Of a DNA stretch of 64,000 nucleotides, positions 1 through 14,400 are shown piece by piece. Every line of letters starts with the position of its first letter. Positions within the stretch are counted from its first letter, which is position 1. Source of the DNA: Oreocharis arfaki (taxonomy: Eukaryota; Chordata; Aves; Passeriformes; Paramythiidae); the NCBI GenBank assembly GCA_013398015.1, contig VZRR01011663.1, forward strand, positions 62,001 to 126,000, in the 5' to 3' direction. The position numbers were made by a program, and so were the translations under genes. Under the pieces are notes generated by a model that saw only the letters and a program-made list of their open reading frames with translations, searched no databases and was not told where the DNA came from.

Positions 1-2480
1 AACATTCCACATCTACTATAGTCATGTGTATGTCATTGCTTAGTGGAAACCACTAATCTGTACTTGAGAGACCCACAGAACCCTAAATTCTCCAGCATTT
101 CACTGTGGTCACTACCATGTTGTCACTTAAACAGTCTCTTGTAGAAGTTCTTAGGGCTGTAGTATATAGTTTTGTGAAGTCAGCTTGATGCTCAGTACGA
201 ATCAAAAATCAACCAACCAACCAACCAGCCAACCAACCAAATAGCACCCCTGCAAATAAAATGTTAAGAATTGCTAAGAAAGAAAAAAAAACCAAAATAA
301 TTTGATGCCATTGTATAAAAAAAATCCATGCTTATACTCTGCAGAAGTCTGCTTTTCCCAGCTCAACAATACACAGTGACATTGCAAAAGATCCAGAGGC
401 AATTCACAAGAATGATCAAAATTATGCAGTGGCTTCCATGCAAGGAGCAAATAAGTTAGGATTCTTCAGTCCACAAAAAACCCCAAGCAAACAAAGGGAA
501 AATACAACACAAAGCTATAAACTAATAAATGCTTATATGATAGGTTTAGAACAAAGGGGGTGATTTGCCACCCAACTTGAGTTTAAACTGTGTAGTAGTT
601 CTGCCATAGGATGTTCCAGATATTTCAAGTTTCAAAAAAATAATTCAAAAAATTCAGGAGAAATCCATGAAGAGCTGTTGCTTATGAGGACACAACTTCT
701 GTCTGATGAAGCCCCTGAAGGCTGGAAAGTGTTCTGATGAATTACCACCATGTGTTTGCTGGAGTTTTTGCAATTTTTGCTAAACATTCACTTTTGGCTA
801 GAGCCAGTTGTTGAACTAAATAAAACTTCTTGCTGCAGTACAGCTATTTTTCCATAACCTCAATTAACTTGCAGTTTAAAAACACAGAAGCCTCAGTGTG
901 GAGCACATATGGGGAAGGAGGGAATGAGACGGCACAGCTAGGTGGGCATGGCATGAGACTTGAAGTGCTGTCCCAGGCAATGCTGTTGGGATGGCAGGAG
1001 CATCATCAGGTCTTCTGGCAAATTCATGATCATGCAAAAGGCGGATTTTCACCAGTGAGAATCAGATATTTATGCCAGTATAGCTTAGACTGTAAGGTCT
1101 TCATTTATATGAATGGCAGAAACTGACATAGCTTTTGATTACTGAATTACTATTTTAATTTTTCTAATAAATTACATTGACTTTATTAGAAAACCTGCTT
1201 ACTTGTTTTGCCATGACTCCTTCAATTGCAGCATTGCATACAAAGACAGAATTTGACTCACATATTCCGATTTGTGTGGAAATGTGTAATCTGTGTGGCA
1301 CTTAAGAAACACAGGAGACATGTTTTCAGTCTTTTACTCCAGAGATATATACCTGCAGTGTCAGAGCAGCAGCTCTGTGATGGTATCTCACAAGGTTCAG
1401 AACAGTACTGGAAAGATGTTTGTGAACTCAACAAGATTTCATGGTTTGTTTGGTTTTACTGTCTCCATCCAAGTAGAATCTGCACATAGTGTGAAGGAAT
1501 ATATCATGTGGGAGGCAAGGAAAAGGATTGTAAACAACCCTACGCAGGGTGATTAAAAAGTTATTTTCCTTTGAAGCGGGTCTGAACTTCCAGCTACACG
1601 AACTTAGGAGACAAATTCAAGCACCAGCTTTCAAAAATGCCAAACTACACATCTCTACTACTGGTTATTGCATTTAGAAATAGTCTCTATGTAGCCCTTG
1701 TCAGAGTCCCTGGAAGACTTTCATTTACATTGGAACATTTTAGTACATCAGAAGTTAACTTACGGCATGATTTTGTCACATTAACACACCCCGATCCGCG
1801 CCCTTCCCTGTGAGTAAGGAGTGTGGCAAGGCAGACATTGACCCTGAGATTTTTAATCAAACTGACCTAACTTCAGCTCTAGAAGGTTCACATCCTCACG
1901 TGAAGCAATGGACCGTTTCCTATGAACTGGGCTGTGCTGAATCGTGAAACCTAAAAAATATTTCCATAGTGCCAAACAGGGTGGGTGAGTCAGATAATTT
2001 CTGGAATTATTTCTCTGGAAAATTGTTCAGTACTTAGAGATTCACTTGTCTGAGGCATCCCATGTGCGTATGTTATGCCTTTCAAACCATTGCTGAAAAT
2101 CAGCCTATAGTATCGAGATGAACAATTGTCCTTTGTAACTGACTCTTTACAAACTGTATCTTTTTTCTGCATCTTTGCATCAGAATACAGAATCGGTGAC
2201 CCAATGGCTGCTTGTAGGAATGGCAGGAATAAAACAGTAGAGGCGCTCCCAGCTTTATCGGGACCAGATTTTGTATCTAATCAAGTCCTATTTAGCTGCA
2301 AGCTATCACTTGATTACTAAAACCCCGTCTACTGTGATGCAGCAGCACAGTTCATACAGAAAAAGAATTGCTTCAGTTTCCAGGGCATTCAGTCTGATCC
2401 TTCCTTCGAACATTCATGAATAGTTTAAGAAAAAAAAATCAGTCTGTTTTTGTGGGACTGGAGTCTCCATTTTATCCTCT
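1..2480. other. Noncoding AT-rich unique sequence
   Basis: No gene is supportable here. Open frames are at most 98 codons, overlap one another in different frames, and match no family I recognise. An AACC simple repeat lies near the left end. A short cluster of three CpGs in GATCCGCGCCC at about 1795-1803 stands out against the CpG-poor background but is too small to be an island. A stretch at about 690-840 faintly resembles the tail of an old amniote repeat; this is treated as a finding only. Confidence 0.6.
210..241. repeat. (AACC)n tetranucleotide microsatellite
   Basis: About eight copies of AACC, with one substitution (AGCC) near the middle. It is short and interrupted, so probably not highly polymorphic. 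Confidence 0.9.
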
Positions 2481-2495
2481 AAAAAAAAAAAAAAA
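2481..2495. repeat. A15 homopolymer
   Basis: Fifteen uninterrupted adenines. No retrocopied gene or LINE body can be seen immediately upstream, so I do not read it as the poly(A) tail of a recognisable insertion. Confidence 0.9.
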
Positions 2496-5400
2496 GGCAT
2501 TTTAATGGATATTTTATTTCTCATGCTCTGAGTGAGAATCATCCAGGGAAGGGAAGAGTCAGTAAGCCCAAATGATTTTTGAAGATAAGACTACCTCTTA
2601 ATAGGGATGACTTGTAACCCTCCCCACAGAGGTGTATGGAAGGGAGGAAGAGCATGCACTGACTTCGGGCAGTGCTAACCCCAAAATGTACGTTTGCATT
2701 GCAGTGGCTGCTGTGACTGTGGCTTGTGTAAGTGGCTCTGAACCAAAAAAGAGTGACCTCCATTGCTGCTGCCTGGGCTGTTGTGCCAGCAAAGTGCTCA
2801 GCAGGAAGCTGCCGCCCTGCTCAGGGTGGGCTTTGTAGCCAGCACCGAACCCTGAAACAGCACGGTGCTGTGGGTGTCAGGATCCAAGGACCTCTGCTTT
2901 AGGTGTGTTCCTGCCAGCCCTGGTGAAGCAGGGCAGAGTTCTGCACCGAGCCTGTCTGAAAGGCCTTTGCTGCAGCAATGCTGGGGCAGGAGGCACTGCG
3001 TGCTGAGCAGACAAATGCCCTTTGGAGTTAATGCTTTTCTGACGCTGTTGCATGCTGTAGGGAACAGCATTCCTTCTCTATGCTACATTTTTTGACAGAT
3101 AGTCCATTTTTTCAGCCCAGAGGAACCCAGGGGATTGCTCATAAAATAGGAAATTCTCTCATTTCAATATAATTTTAAGTATAGCAGGCATACATGAAAT
3201 TTTAGGAGGGACCATTCATAGAAGCCTGAAGCACAGTTCTGAGTGAGGAAGGATGTGCAAGTGGCTCTGGGGCTCCCTGGGGCAAGGAAAAAGAAGTTTA
3301 TTTCTCTACTCTGCTGCAATGTGGAAATAATTTGGTCTGGAATTTGTGAAAGCACTGGCTTCTTAAGGACACAGATTTAAAACTGCCATCTATGCAGAGT
3401 ACCTTAAAGGCTGGTAGAAAGAAATTGGCACAGGCAGCTGTGCTGGTGAGAGTGGGGATGAGGGACTGTGAGAGGACACAGGAGAGCTCTGCCAGCCTCT
3501 GTCTCACTCACATGCGCGTGCTGTAGTTTCACCATGGATTTGTGAAGATTCACCTAGATTACCACTCTTCTTCTAGCACAGAGGGGTCCCAGGGAAGAGA
3601 GGAGGAACAGATAAACGTAGCATGGATACTTTCCAGAACAGTCTCCCAACTCTCCAAAAGTTTCACATTTGAGACCCTGTCAGAAAGTTCAGTGCTTGTT
3701 GATATGTCAGACATCCTGCTACAGCCTAAGGTTTGCAGGAGTCTTTAATGCTTATCTACAATTAAATATATATACATTACATATATGTGTGTGTAAAAAT
3801 ATGTCACCCTTCTTTATTTCAGAGTGCTGTCCACAGTGTTACAGATTTTTCAGCATTTTTAGAAATACACAAAATAGCCCTGCAGCATCCTGCCAACCTG
3901 TGCCTGGGAAGCTGATTGAAGAGTCACCTTCCAAGTAGTGTTTATGAAAAGTTAGGACTTAACTGGGATGTTTTCTATGGACAGGTACAGCAAAAACATA
4001 CTAAAAAAACATACTGGTCTATTGCCAGTGTTGAAAGGATGAAGTGCAACTCAACAAAGGAGCTTGGTCAGTGCATGAACTGGTAAATAAATGATCGTGT
4101 AGCTGTGGTGCCTTTTAATAAATAAACCACTTCAGTAGAAGAAAAATGACACTGAAACACACTTAACCACAGCACTTTCAGGAACACTGCATGCCTCCTT
4201 CAGAAGTGATTCATCAACTTCTTGATTCTGATATTTATCCACATAAAAGAGCAGTAAACACTTCGGACTCTTCAAACATGAAAAGATGTATTTGCCGTGT
4301 GCTAGCCCAGGCTTTTGCTGCATGTCACTTATGCCAGTTCCAACAAGCTGAGGTACTGAAGGGGGCATTCCTTGTTTACTTCCCTGGAAACAGAAATAGT
4401 GTTTAAAAAAGACCTGGCACTTGAGTGTATGGCTCCTAATTTTAACCCACAAACAAACCACTCCATAACATATTGGATGACAAACTGTGAGGATATGCAG
4501 CATGTGACAGCCTGGTACATCTGCCTCAACAAGTGTTTTGTCCAGTTTTCTAGAATTATGGCTCCAATGACAGGGAGTTGGCATAAGAGCTTCCCACAGC
4601 TCTCTGGATGCAGACAAACAGAGCTGAGGAGCTCCGTGAGTTCACTTGCCTGGTAAGTGGGTTGTGATGTCTCCTCTGACCTCGCTCACCATCAGGGATT
4701 TGGACCAGACTGATCTGCTGCTAAGCGAACTGGCTTCTTTGCACCACAGCTCCTGTCTGGGGTTTCAAAATCTTCGTGTCTGGGGCTTTAATTGAAGCAA
4801 ATATGAAGCTTTTCAGGTTTTTTGAAAAATGCATTTTTCATGAGAAAAATCTTAATAATATTCCTCTGTTACTGTGGGCAGGATTTCAGGCTTCAACCTG
4901 AACGCGACTGGAGGCAGGAGCAGCGGGGGCTCCGTTACACTGGGGCCAGAACATGCCGGTGCAGAGCACAGGGAGAGGGAGCCTGAGCTGCTGTAGATCC
5001 TCTTGTTGGAAAATGAAAAAAGCTGAGACAGTGTGTGTTTCTGCATGCACAACTACACATCCATCCCTGTCTAGGCAGGAAAGTAGCCCATTTCTTGCTT
5101 TAGAACATTCAAAGTCCTACTTTAAAAGGATAAGAAAGTATCATTTAATGCAGAGATGCTCACTTCCTCTGTAACCTGAATTTTTCAGAGGAGACATTTC
5201 AAAGGAGAACACTCACAGTTCTCATTTCTGTTTTCAAATGAAATGCAGAAACAACAGCAGAATGTGTAAATTTTTTACCTAAATTATTCCTCTGATAGAA
5301 AGAATGAGCCCTCATAGTCTAAAAAGTATAGTACAGGACATTTGACTTGCTTTAATAATAAAAAATTAAGACTTCTTCAAGTACTGGTAAATTGGAGGAA

Positions 5401-8400
5401 TTTGCAGAGTCAATCTTAGAAAAAGACAAAGGTTGTGTGATTGATCTTGCTGACTAAAAATAACGCTATTTGCAGAAGTATATGTATTGAACAAATCCGG
5501 GCAAATTATTGATGAGGAAAAAAGAAATTGACAAAGGTTTTCCCCTTACTGTTGAATTGTCTGTGGATTTATTATATTTATCCTCAATTTAAAGTTTATT
5601 TACTTAATGATTTCTGAAGATAATGTTTCTTTTTATGCTTTGTTACTCAGAAGAATTCATTGCATCAGTGGCTCCCAGACTCTTCTGGGTGAACCTCCCA
5701 CCTACTGTCTCATCTTCTTCCCTGCCCCCTCCATTCCTAGCAGCTCTGTAAATCTGGGAGATGAAAGAAGGGGGAGGTTTGTACCATAAACCATCTGGCA
5801 GCAGTTGTTTTGCTGTCTTGTGTCACTCTCTGCCTCTTTGCTATTACCCGGGATCCAGAAGGGAGTCTGGCAGTGGTGCTGGGGCCTCTGTGCTTCCCAT
5901 CCTCAGGTGCAGAGGGAGGCAGTGCATGGCTCAGGCTCCCTCCTTCACCCTTCCTGGATCCAGCTTTCACCCAGTGCTCTGTGGTGAGGATCTAGTGTGC
6001 CTGTGTGTGGAGGGACTGAGGGAAAAAGGGGTGCATTCTGGTTTAGAGTGGTTTAAAGTGCCTCTCCTGCTGGTGCTGTATGACCACTGTTAACATGCCA
6101 GACCTGAACTGTGCAGCGAACACAGCACATGAGTGATTTTTGCCACTCAGGTTATTTTATTCTCTTTGCAAGTTTCTGATCAAAACTCTTAAAATCTGGT
6201 TTCCCATAAAGCACAGTTTGAAATGTGTTCTCTGCACATATCCGTAACATTTATTTCAATGTAATTGTTTGCACTAATTCCACGGCTGCATACGTAGCTA
6301 GGTTTGGGACCTAGACATTTGAATTGACTTTGTTTGTGACTGGTAGGGATGTAATTTCTTCCTCCTGAAAGTTAGGTACTCATTTTAGAATGAGTATAGT
6401 GCTTCCTTGCTTCTTCCCTTTGCTTGGCACGTCTCCTTGGCTTATAAAGTTTTTATGATTTGGGGATTGTCTCTTGCCTTCTGTCTGCTTACTAATACCA
6501 CTGAGCCAAATCTGAAAAGGAATTTCTAAAGGCAACCATAGTACAAGTATTAGAGTAATGGTCACAGCAATTGCTACAAGAGCTGTAGAAACAGAACATA
6601 ACAAGAAAACACAGCTCTAACCTGTTTATGTGTAAGTAAAAATTTCTGCATAGCTTTTTGCAAGGTTTGTGCAAGCTGAACTCAGATATTACATTTCAAC
6701 CAGACTATGGAGTGAATCAGATAATATTGGGGATGGTACTTACACTATATTAATGAATTATGCTGTTTGGTGGTTATATAGAAAAGGATTACCAGCCTCA
6801 TGAATTTTATGCAGTGTGATTGATTGCCTGACTGTTTAATGTGAAGTCTCTGATTAGTCAGCCTCCCAGATGGTTTTTCTCTCCTCTTGCATTTCTTTTT
6901 AGATATCCCTTATCTATTTCTTTTTATATGATTTTTTCCATTTATGTTTTCTTCAGCAAGGAATTCTTTCCTCCTCCCAACCACTTTTAATTCATTCTGA
7001 ATTTTAAATGACAAATAAAAAATGCTAGATTTGAAAACTCTGGTAAGCTGCAAGAGGGCTGACAAAAAAAAAAGTGCGCAATGTCTTCCCCACACTGTGA
7101 GATGCTGGAAGATAACTGCTAATAATCTACCAACTGTTTATAAGATGCACATAGGTCATAATTCTAAAAACTTTGATGGCATGATATGAGTTTATTTGCC
7201 TGGTAATTCCAGTGAAGTAAATGGAAATACACACAGCAGTAAAGTATCTCAGAGTAAATTTACACACAGTCTGTGTCTATTTTAGACTTAAGCAGGTAGA
7301 AGCCATGGGCTTACACACAGAGTCCCACTTGTGCCAGCCTGTTAGGATGTTCCCCTGTGTGGGTCAGGGGCAGACCAGCCAGCACTTGCTCTGCACCCAG
7401 GCAGTGTGGGTGGAGCCCCTTGTGGGAAGGTAGGAAAGCTTGATGGTGTGGATATGGTCAAACCGTGCCACTTGCCTTCATGGCAAGAGACCAAACTCTG
7501 CCACTTTGCTGTACTCAAACAAATGTATCCTTAGAGGCCACTGCTGTGTAAAAGGAAGCTGCAAAGCCCACAAGATCCATGAAGTTCTGTGTTCACTGAT
7601 AGATGTCTGTGACAGTTTTCATAACTATGCCTGTCTTGAGTAGTTGAAATTATGCTCTACTTAGGTACATTTTTCAAATGTGATTTTATTTTTTTCTAAG
7701 CTTTCTGGAGCTTTTTGAAACTGTCCTGCCCTTTGTCCTCATCCCTTCCTGCACACGGGCTCCATGAAGACCAGAAGCCCCAGGTAGTTCCCTGAGTGTG
7801 GCTTCCCCTGCTGACTTTCCAGCTCAAATATAGGGAGCAATCAGGCAACTTGGATAGTGCAAAAATTTCAGACACATTTTGTGAGCTGTGGGGATTAGGT
7901 TAGCAGTGGTGATTCTGACCCACTTCTCAGGAGAAGAATGGAAAAAATGTTCTCTTTGCTGAAACCGCTTATGGACGGAAGTCTTTCTACAGAGAATGGA
8001 CATTTTCTTGTTCTGTTCCACCTTTCCTGAAAATGTCATATGGAGTCATATTCAATGATGCTCTTCAATAAGTTTTTAAAAAAATTAAATATTCTTATTA
8101 CCGGAATAAGTATACTCGTTCAGGAAATCCAGCACTTATGTCAGATACTGAAGAAACACCATTAAGATTAGGGGTTTTATATAAAATACATGCAAAATAA
8201 ACCTGTAAGAAAGACACTTGCACAAGTGGAGCCTAGAATTGCTCCTCTGAGTTAATAAAGAAAAAAATGAGGTTCTTGAGAGCAGTGAAAGACCTGGCTC
8301 AATATTTTAGCATCTCAGTTGCTCGGTGTTTGGAATACATTTATCTACAATGCCGGTTATGTTTGCTGCCAAACAGTCTCAAAAGTCAAATTGATACATG

Positions 8401-11400
8401 CTTTGGAATGAGCCTGTAGTCCCAGAGGAGGCAGGGTCATTTCCAGGTACTTTGGAAGATATCTAATAGCTGCTCTGGCTGCATAAAATTAGGAAGAGTC
8501 TGAACCTTTTTTAATTACTTCTCTGCAGAAAGACGGAGCCATCAGCCTTGTTCTAATCTTCTTCCTTAGTGAATGAGCTTATTGCTCTGTTAAATGGCCA
8601 ATACAGGGAGAAATATTGTGAGTGGGTCATATATTCTGTCATAACTACTAATGGGATGAGCTGGAAAACAAACTCTTGACACTAAGAAAAATGCTGTTCT
8701 GAAGAGAATTGGAATCCCAGCCCATGAAGAGTCAATGCTAGGGTCTAAGGAATTTTTACTGATGTTGTTTGCTTTTATTACTTAGTACTTTCATACTGTT
8801 CATCACTGTTTTGTTTTCTTTATTCCTCTTCTCAGAGTAACATCAGATCACTTGTATAAAGTGACGAAGAAGATCTGCTTGTAACACACTGTGATGATAG
8901 TAGCCTGTCAGCTTTACTGTGGTACATTTCCAGCCATGCACATAAAAATGGACACCAAAAGGCAATAATAAACTAAAATGATACAGAGAGCTTCTAAAGG
9001 AGCTAGAAAAGCTTTGTATCTCAGTGTTGTTCCCTTTTGATTTCAACAGGCAAGCATACGGGAGTCTGCTTAGTAGAACGGTTATGGGACTATGGCTGCA
9101 TGAATATTTAAGAAGGGAATTAAAATAAGGGAGAAATGGATACTACAATTGACAAGGTATTTCTAGGAACTGATTATACAAAGGAAGAAATGGGAATTTT
9201 GCATAGTGAATGATAGGATAAAAATAACAATTATTTGAAATAAATTATTTGGTACTAAGAAGAATGTCTTAACTATAACTTTGTTCTATTTTATATAATT
9301 TTCAGTGCTTCCTACAGAAAAGATAGAATTTGCATATCCCCTAGTTGCGTCTTTGACATGACTGACATATTTCATACATGTTTTTTTCCTCCCTTTCATT
9401 CTCTCCCCTGATAATCAGTCTAATCAGTGGCAAAAACACTGTCATTGCTATTCTTTAAATGGAATTGTCACACAAAATACAGTAGAGGAATTTGTTTCAA
9501 GAAACTCCATATTGTTTGAAAACTCAGAACTTTGTCATTTTTTGGGGGTTTTTTTGCAGAAGACAAGCTCTTTAATATCTGGACTGTTAACACATACCCA
9601 GTTCAAAAGGATGAATTTACCGATGTACATCAAACACATCACAACCAACTTTCCTTGCATAGTTCAGACAGTCCTGAAGAACCAAACACATAAAATTCAG
9701 ACTGAAGAACTGTGTTAATTTATTCTATATTTAATCCAGAATGCAAAAGTTCTTCCATAATGCACTGAAAATAACATTGTGAAATGAGAGGAACAATTTC
9801 AAGAACAACATGTTAATGTCTACCTCAGGAAAACACAATCCCAGATTACCAAATTTGAATGGCAACCAATTTTCATCCAAAAATTATCTAGTGATCTGAT
9901 TCTTATGCAACCTTCAGCTAAAAGAATCCAAAAACCTGTGTAGCATTATTTGCAACAAATTCCAGGTATTTTTAATGTATATTTGAAGTCATAAGGCTAG
10001 GTGCTCATGGCCAATAGCTTAAAACTCTCTTTCTCTGGAAACAAGAACACCCAACCAACCAAAAAAACCCCACCAAAACCATTAAATTTCTGTCAGGTAT
10101 AAGGAGAATCTGATCTCCTAGAACTCGTGGTTTCAAGATCTTAGTCCGTCAAAGGATGTCAATCAGTCTCCTAAAGGCAGCCTTGCCCAAGAATGTTCAC
10201 AAGTTTTCAGAAGAATTTGTCATTAATGATAGGATTGGATTCTTCATCAAGGCACCTTTTTCCTCACTTAATTACTAATGGACACATATAAATCCCATTT
10301 GAACCCAATCTGAACCCATCTGAACCCAATTTGAGCTGAATCTTCGAAATACTGTGGAAAATTGGAGTGTCAGTATTACAAGATGACCCAGTGTTACCAA
10401 TTCCTGGCTGACACAGTGTCAGTCAGTGAACAAACCAATTACATTTTCTGTTATGCTCCCCCTAAAACAAATGAATCTTGTACCCTGAAGGTCCACCCTC
10501 CTTGCTTTCCAGAGCGTTCCTGAACAGTACTTACTGTGGGCTGTGTGGGTCTTGCTGCCAGTGACACAACAGGAGGGGCAAGCACAGTGGATGGAGGGGG
10601 GGTGGTCCCTGGAGGAAAGCTGGCACAAGAGGACCCCACTGTAGAGTAGCTCCTCAGTCTGTCTCAAAACTAAACCTAGACAGTCAAGGATCATTCATAA
10701 CAGAAACACAAAATTTCTTCCCTTTTCCATGAAAAAGTTTTACTTTTCATACAATTGGTGTATCAGAATTGCAGTCTTCATGAGTTTGAAGAGCAGGAGA
10801 GAATCTGCATGTAAGTTTCCCACAGGGATACCTGGATTGTAAAAGAATGCTAAGCAATGCTGCAGACAAAATAATGTGTTTAATTTTTACTCAAGAGTTG
10901 GAAAAATATGTCCTTCATCACTACAAAATGAACTCAAAATTTGGTAAGATATCTTCTATCCACCTTAGACTGTTTCCTTATTAAATATTGCAGACTTCAC
11001 AAGTGGTCCACTGGCAATTTAATTACTGGTGTGTACTGAGGAAGGTCAGGAAACAGAGCATTCACAAAGACAATTGCCAAAGGGGTACATGGTCTGCTTC
11101 ACCTTTTCACCATTGCTACTGCTGGTGAGGGTATACTGGGAAACTGGTATCTTAGCAGTACATAAAAAGGTAGATAAACTCACATGTTTTGTTTCCCAGG
11201 CTGTGAAAAATGGGTAAAATTTCTATTGCCCAAGTAAAAGAGATAAACTCTGTTCACCTTCAACTGCTCAATTGCTTTTGGCAGGAACTCTGGAAAGTTT
11301 TATTGGAAAAAGGCTAGTATAGCTGCAAGATCAAGAGGTGAATGTGTGTCTGCTCTTTCTGCAGATAACAGAAAACATCTGCCCAAGATGACAGAGTTGT

Positions 11401-14400
11401 CTTGAGTATTGTTATTATAGCTTTCTTAAGTGGAAAAATAAAATAATGGCCAGTAACCTATATTTGTTGTATATTGTAGGGAAACAAACTCCACATTTTG
11501 GGTTCCTGCCTCTTTCAAGTTAATATTCCACAAATGTGAGACAGTAACTTTCACCAGGAAGTGAACTCAGTTAAAATCTTAGGATATAGTTAATCTTTTT
11601 TTACTAAGTAAGTTTCCATGGAAAAAAATAAAGATATTGAAAATATTTTTAAAAATAAGAGAAAACAAGATTTTGGAAAGCAAACTACATGAAAGAAAAT
11701 TAGTTATAATGCAGTTAGCTAATTTAATCAGTTTTAATGCCTCATAGAATCACAAGGGTTTTTTTCGATTTGGAAACAGGGATGAAAGGCTATTCAAGGA
11801 CTAGCAGGTGATGATACTTTTCTCACCTGCTGTTATACTTGTAAGCAACCTCTTCATAGTTGCAGCTGGAGCACTAAAATATGCTTATGGTACAGGTGAG
11901 AGTGTCTTTCTGCATGTTACAGCAATAGAGTGGGAAAATACAAGTATGTCATTTCCACCGAAAAAGTGCCAGACTATCTGAACTCTAGGAGTATCATTTT
12001 GAGCCTTGCTTTTCACTCATGTAGGATGAAGGCTTCATCCAGCAGCAAGCTATCATTAATCATGTGCATTTTAATAATTCTAATTTTTTAATTTGCATGT
12101 ATGGATAGTAATCAACAATAGAAAAACATCAGGAGTATAAGAGGTGCTTTAAAATGTGTTGCGGAATGTTAATTCAGCGATTAAGCTGGGATTCTTTATG
12201 CAGTCATATTTTGAAGGGACCAGACAAACTGTTTGAGCTCTGCCTGGTGCTAATAGACACCCTGGTGGAGTATTTTGCTCTCAAAGCCCAGAACTCCTGC
12301 CTTTTTTCTCAGTGCTTTTATGCCATTAAAGTTCTTGCCCTTGACAGTTCTTGAGTGAACATAATCCAAGACACACCACACTTTCTGACAGCCTCTTTTA
12401 ACAGGCATTCCAATGCATTTTTCATACTTCATCTTTCATGCAGCCTTAATCATCTTCCCTTGAAAGAGAAATGATACTGCTCACCTCCGGCATTTCTAAG
12501 TTTACACTTCTTTGTTTAAGTTCTCACTTTTTCAGATTGACAGTCAATTTCTAAGGAGATAATTGAGTTCTAGTTATGTAAGCTTTGTGTAGCTTTTTAG
12601 GAGGTTTGATTGGAGATTTTTAGGAGTTTTGCAATTACACAACTTTTTGATATTTTTAGGCATTTTGGTTTTACTTTTGTGGGAATTTTGCAGGCTATCT
12701 GCCAGTTCTGCCTTGGAGTTATAATGAGATAGTAGTGTTACAAAAAGTACCCTAATGATGTGTTTGAAAACTACACGGTGTCAATTGGTTCTGTTTGCAA
12801 AATGAGTCAACATAAGATTCCGTAAGGAATCAGCAACAAAAATGATGCCATAAAGATTTACCTGGTGCCAGCTGAGCTTTAGTTTATTGTCATATTGGAT
12901 TAGGCAGTACTCAGATGTGTAGACTTTGTGTGCCACACTCTTCTCACAGCACCACTGCCATGAAGGAATTTAACTGTACAGATTCTATACAGTGCTGACT
13001 CTTTGGGCTTTGTGCAGTTGTCAAGAGAACTTTGAGCTACTGAAACCTGTCTGTGTCAGATGAAAAGAAACTGTCCCTTCCTGCCTTCCTGGCTTCTCAT
13101 TTCTGCTTCAGAGTTGTCAAACCACTGAGCTAGCACAAGTTTCTCTGGCCTTACACTGGAGTGGACCAATGAAACACTCCAGGTAAAATTATACTGTCCA
13201 AAAGGCTATTTGGGAACAGCTTTGGTGGCCCGGGTGAATTAAGTTGAATAATCTTATTTGACTCAGCCTATTAAATGCAGTAGATACCATCATTTCTAGA
13301 GGAGCTCTTGCAACTCTGATAATTGAATCTTGGCATTACAGAAGGGCTGATGCAAAAGCACAGCCGCTGGCCCCTCTTACAGCTCTGTGCAGCAGGGTCA
13401 CAATGGGGGGGAGGGGACCAGGGGAGCCATCTCCTGACTACATGCCCCTAGAAATACTGTTCAGGGACACGAAGACACTCACAATGCTGATATCTGCAGG
13501 ATGGTACCAGAGTGCTCGATGAACAAGTGCTTGCCCCACTGGTTAAACAAGGGTAACTTCACTCACATTTATTCAAGTGCTGTTAAGCCCTTGAGGGAGG
13601 AAGAAGGAGCCAGGCTTTGGCTTTCCTCCCATACAGCATAATCCCTGGGAGTCCTGCAGCGATCCTTGGAGGTGTGGCAAGCCTGCTGCCTTCCACCCTG
13701 CAGGGGCATGGATGGCCGTGTGCCAGCGGGGCTGGTTCTGTCAGGGCAGGGACAGGACTTGTTCCACGCACACTCCCTCAGACACATCTCTGATGATGGT
13801 CCAGTGTATTCCCCCAGGGGTTTTGCCAAGACTAGTTTCTTCCTATAGACCTGTGATTCGGGGAATAGGCAATAAGTATAATTAAAACTACTTCTACTTA
13901 TTTCCTGAGAACTGAGCTTCTCTTGCTTCCAGCTGTGTTCCCTGCTAGAAGAGGTGCCAGCTGAAATTGCAAATGTCTTCCCTATGGCTGAAAAGGTAGA
14001 AGAAATCATTGTGTCTCAGTATTGTCTTTCTGCTCCTTAGGAACCTGAGAACTTTTCAGGGCTGCCAGACCACTAAGGCTAAGCCTTATGGTATCCCAGC
14101 ACATGCATCTGCATAGACTGAATTCCTCAGTCTGAGTTCTGTTTGGGTGTGCATGTGTTTATCCTGTTAACCTGCCTGAGCTCTCACTGTTTTGAGGAAA
14201 GCTTGCACTGGCTTTGGATGAAGTGTTCTCCTGCTCAGTCATGGGCTGGACCCATGTCCCAGACAACTCTTCCAGGGCACCATCCTATGGACAGCCACGG
14301 CTTTGTGGTGTGGGAAGGGGTGATAGGCCTTCACATCATAGCCACATGAGGAAGCATGAGCTCTGAGCCCTCGGTGTCCCTCTCTTCCTTCATAGCTGTG

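Noticed and set aside
4132..4617. 161-codon frame, minus strand
   Set aside because: No family resemblance. It overlaps several other frames of similar size on both strands.
11743..11810. CATAGAATCACA as a reversed CR1 tail
   Set aside because: The adjoining sequence only weakly follows the CR1 3'UTR. Not enough to call an element.
13569..14009. 146-codon frame, minus strand
   Set aside because: Falls in a GC-richer patch where stop codons are rarer. No domain recognised.
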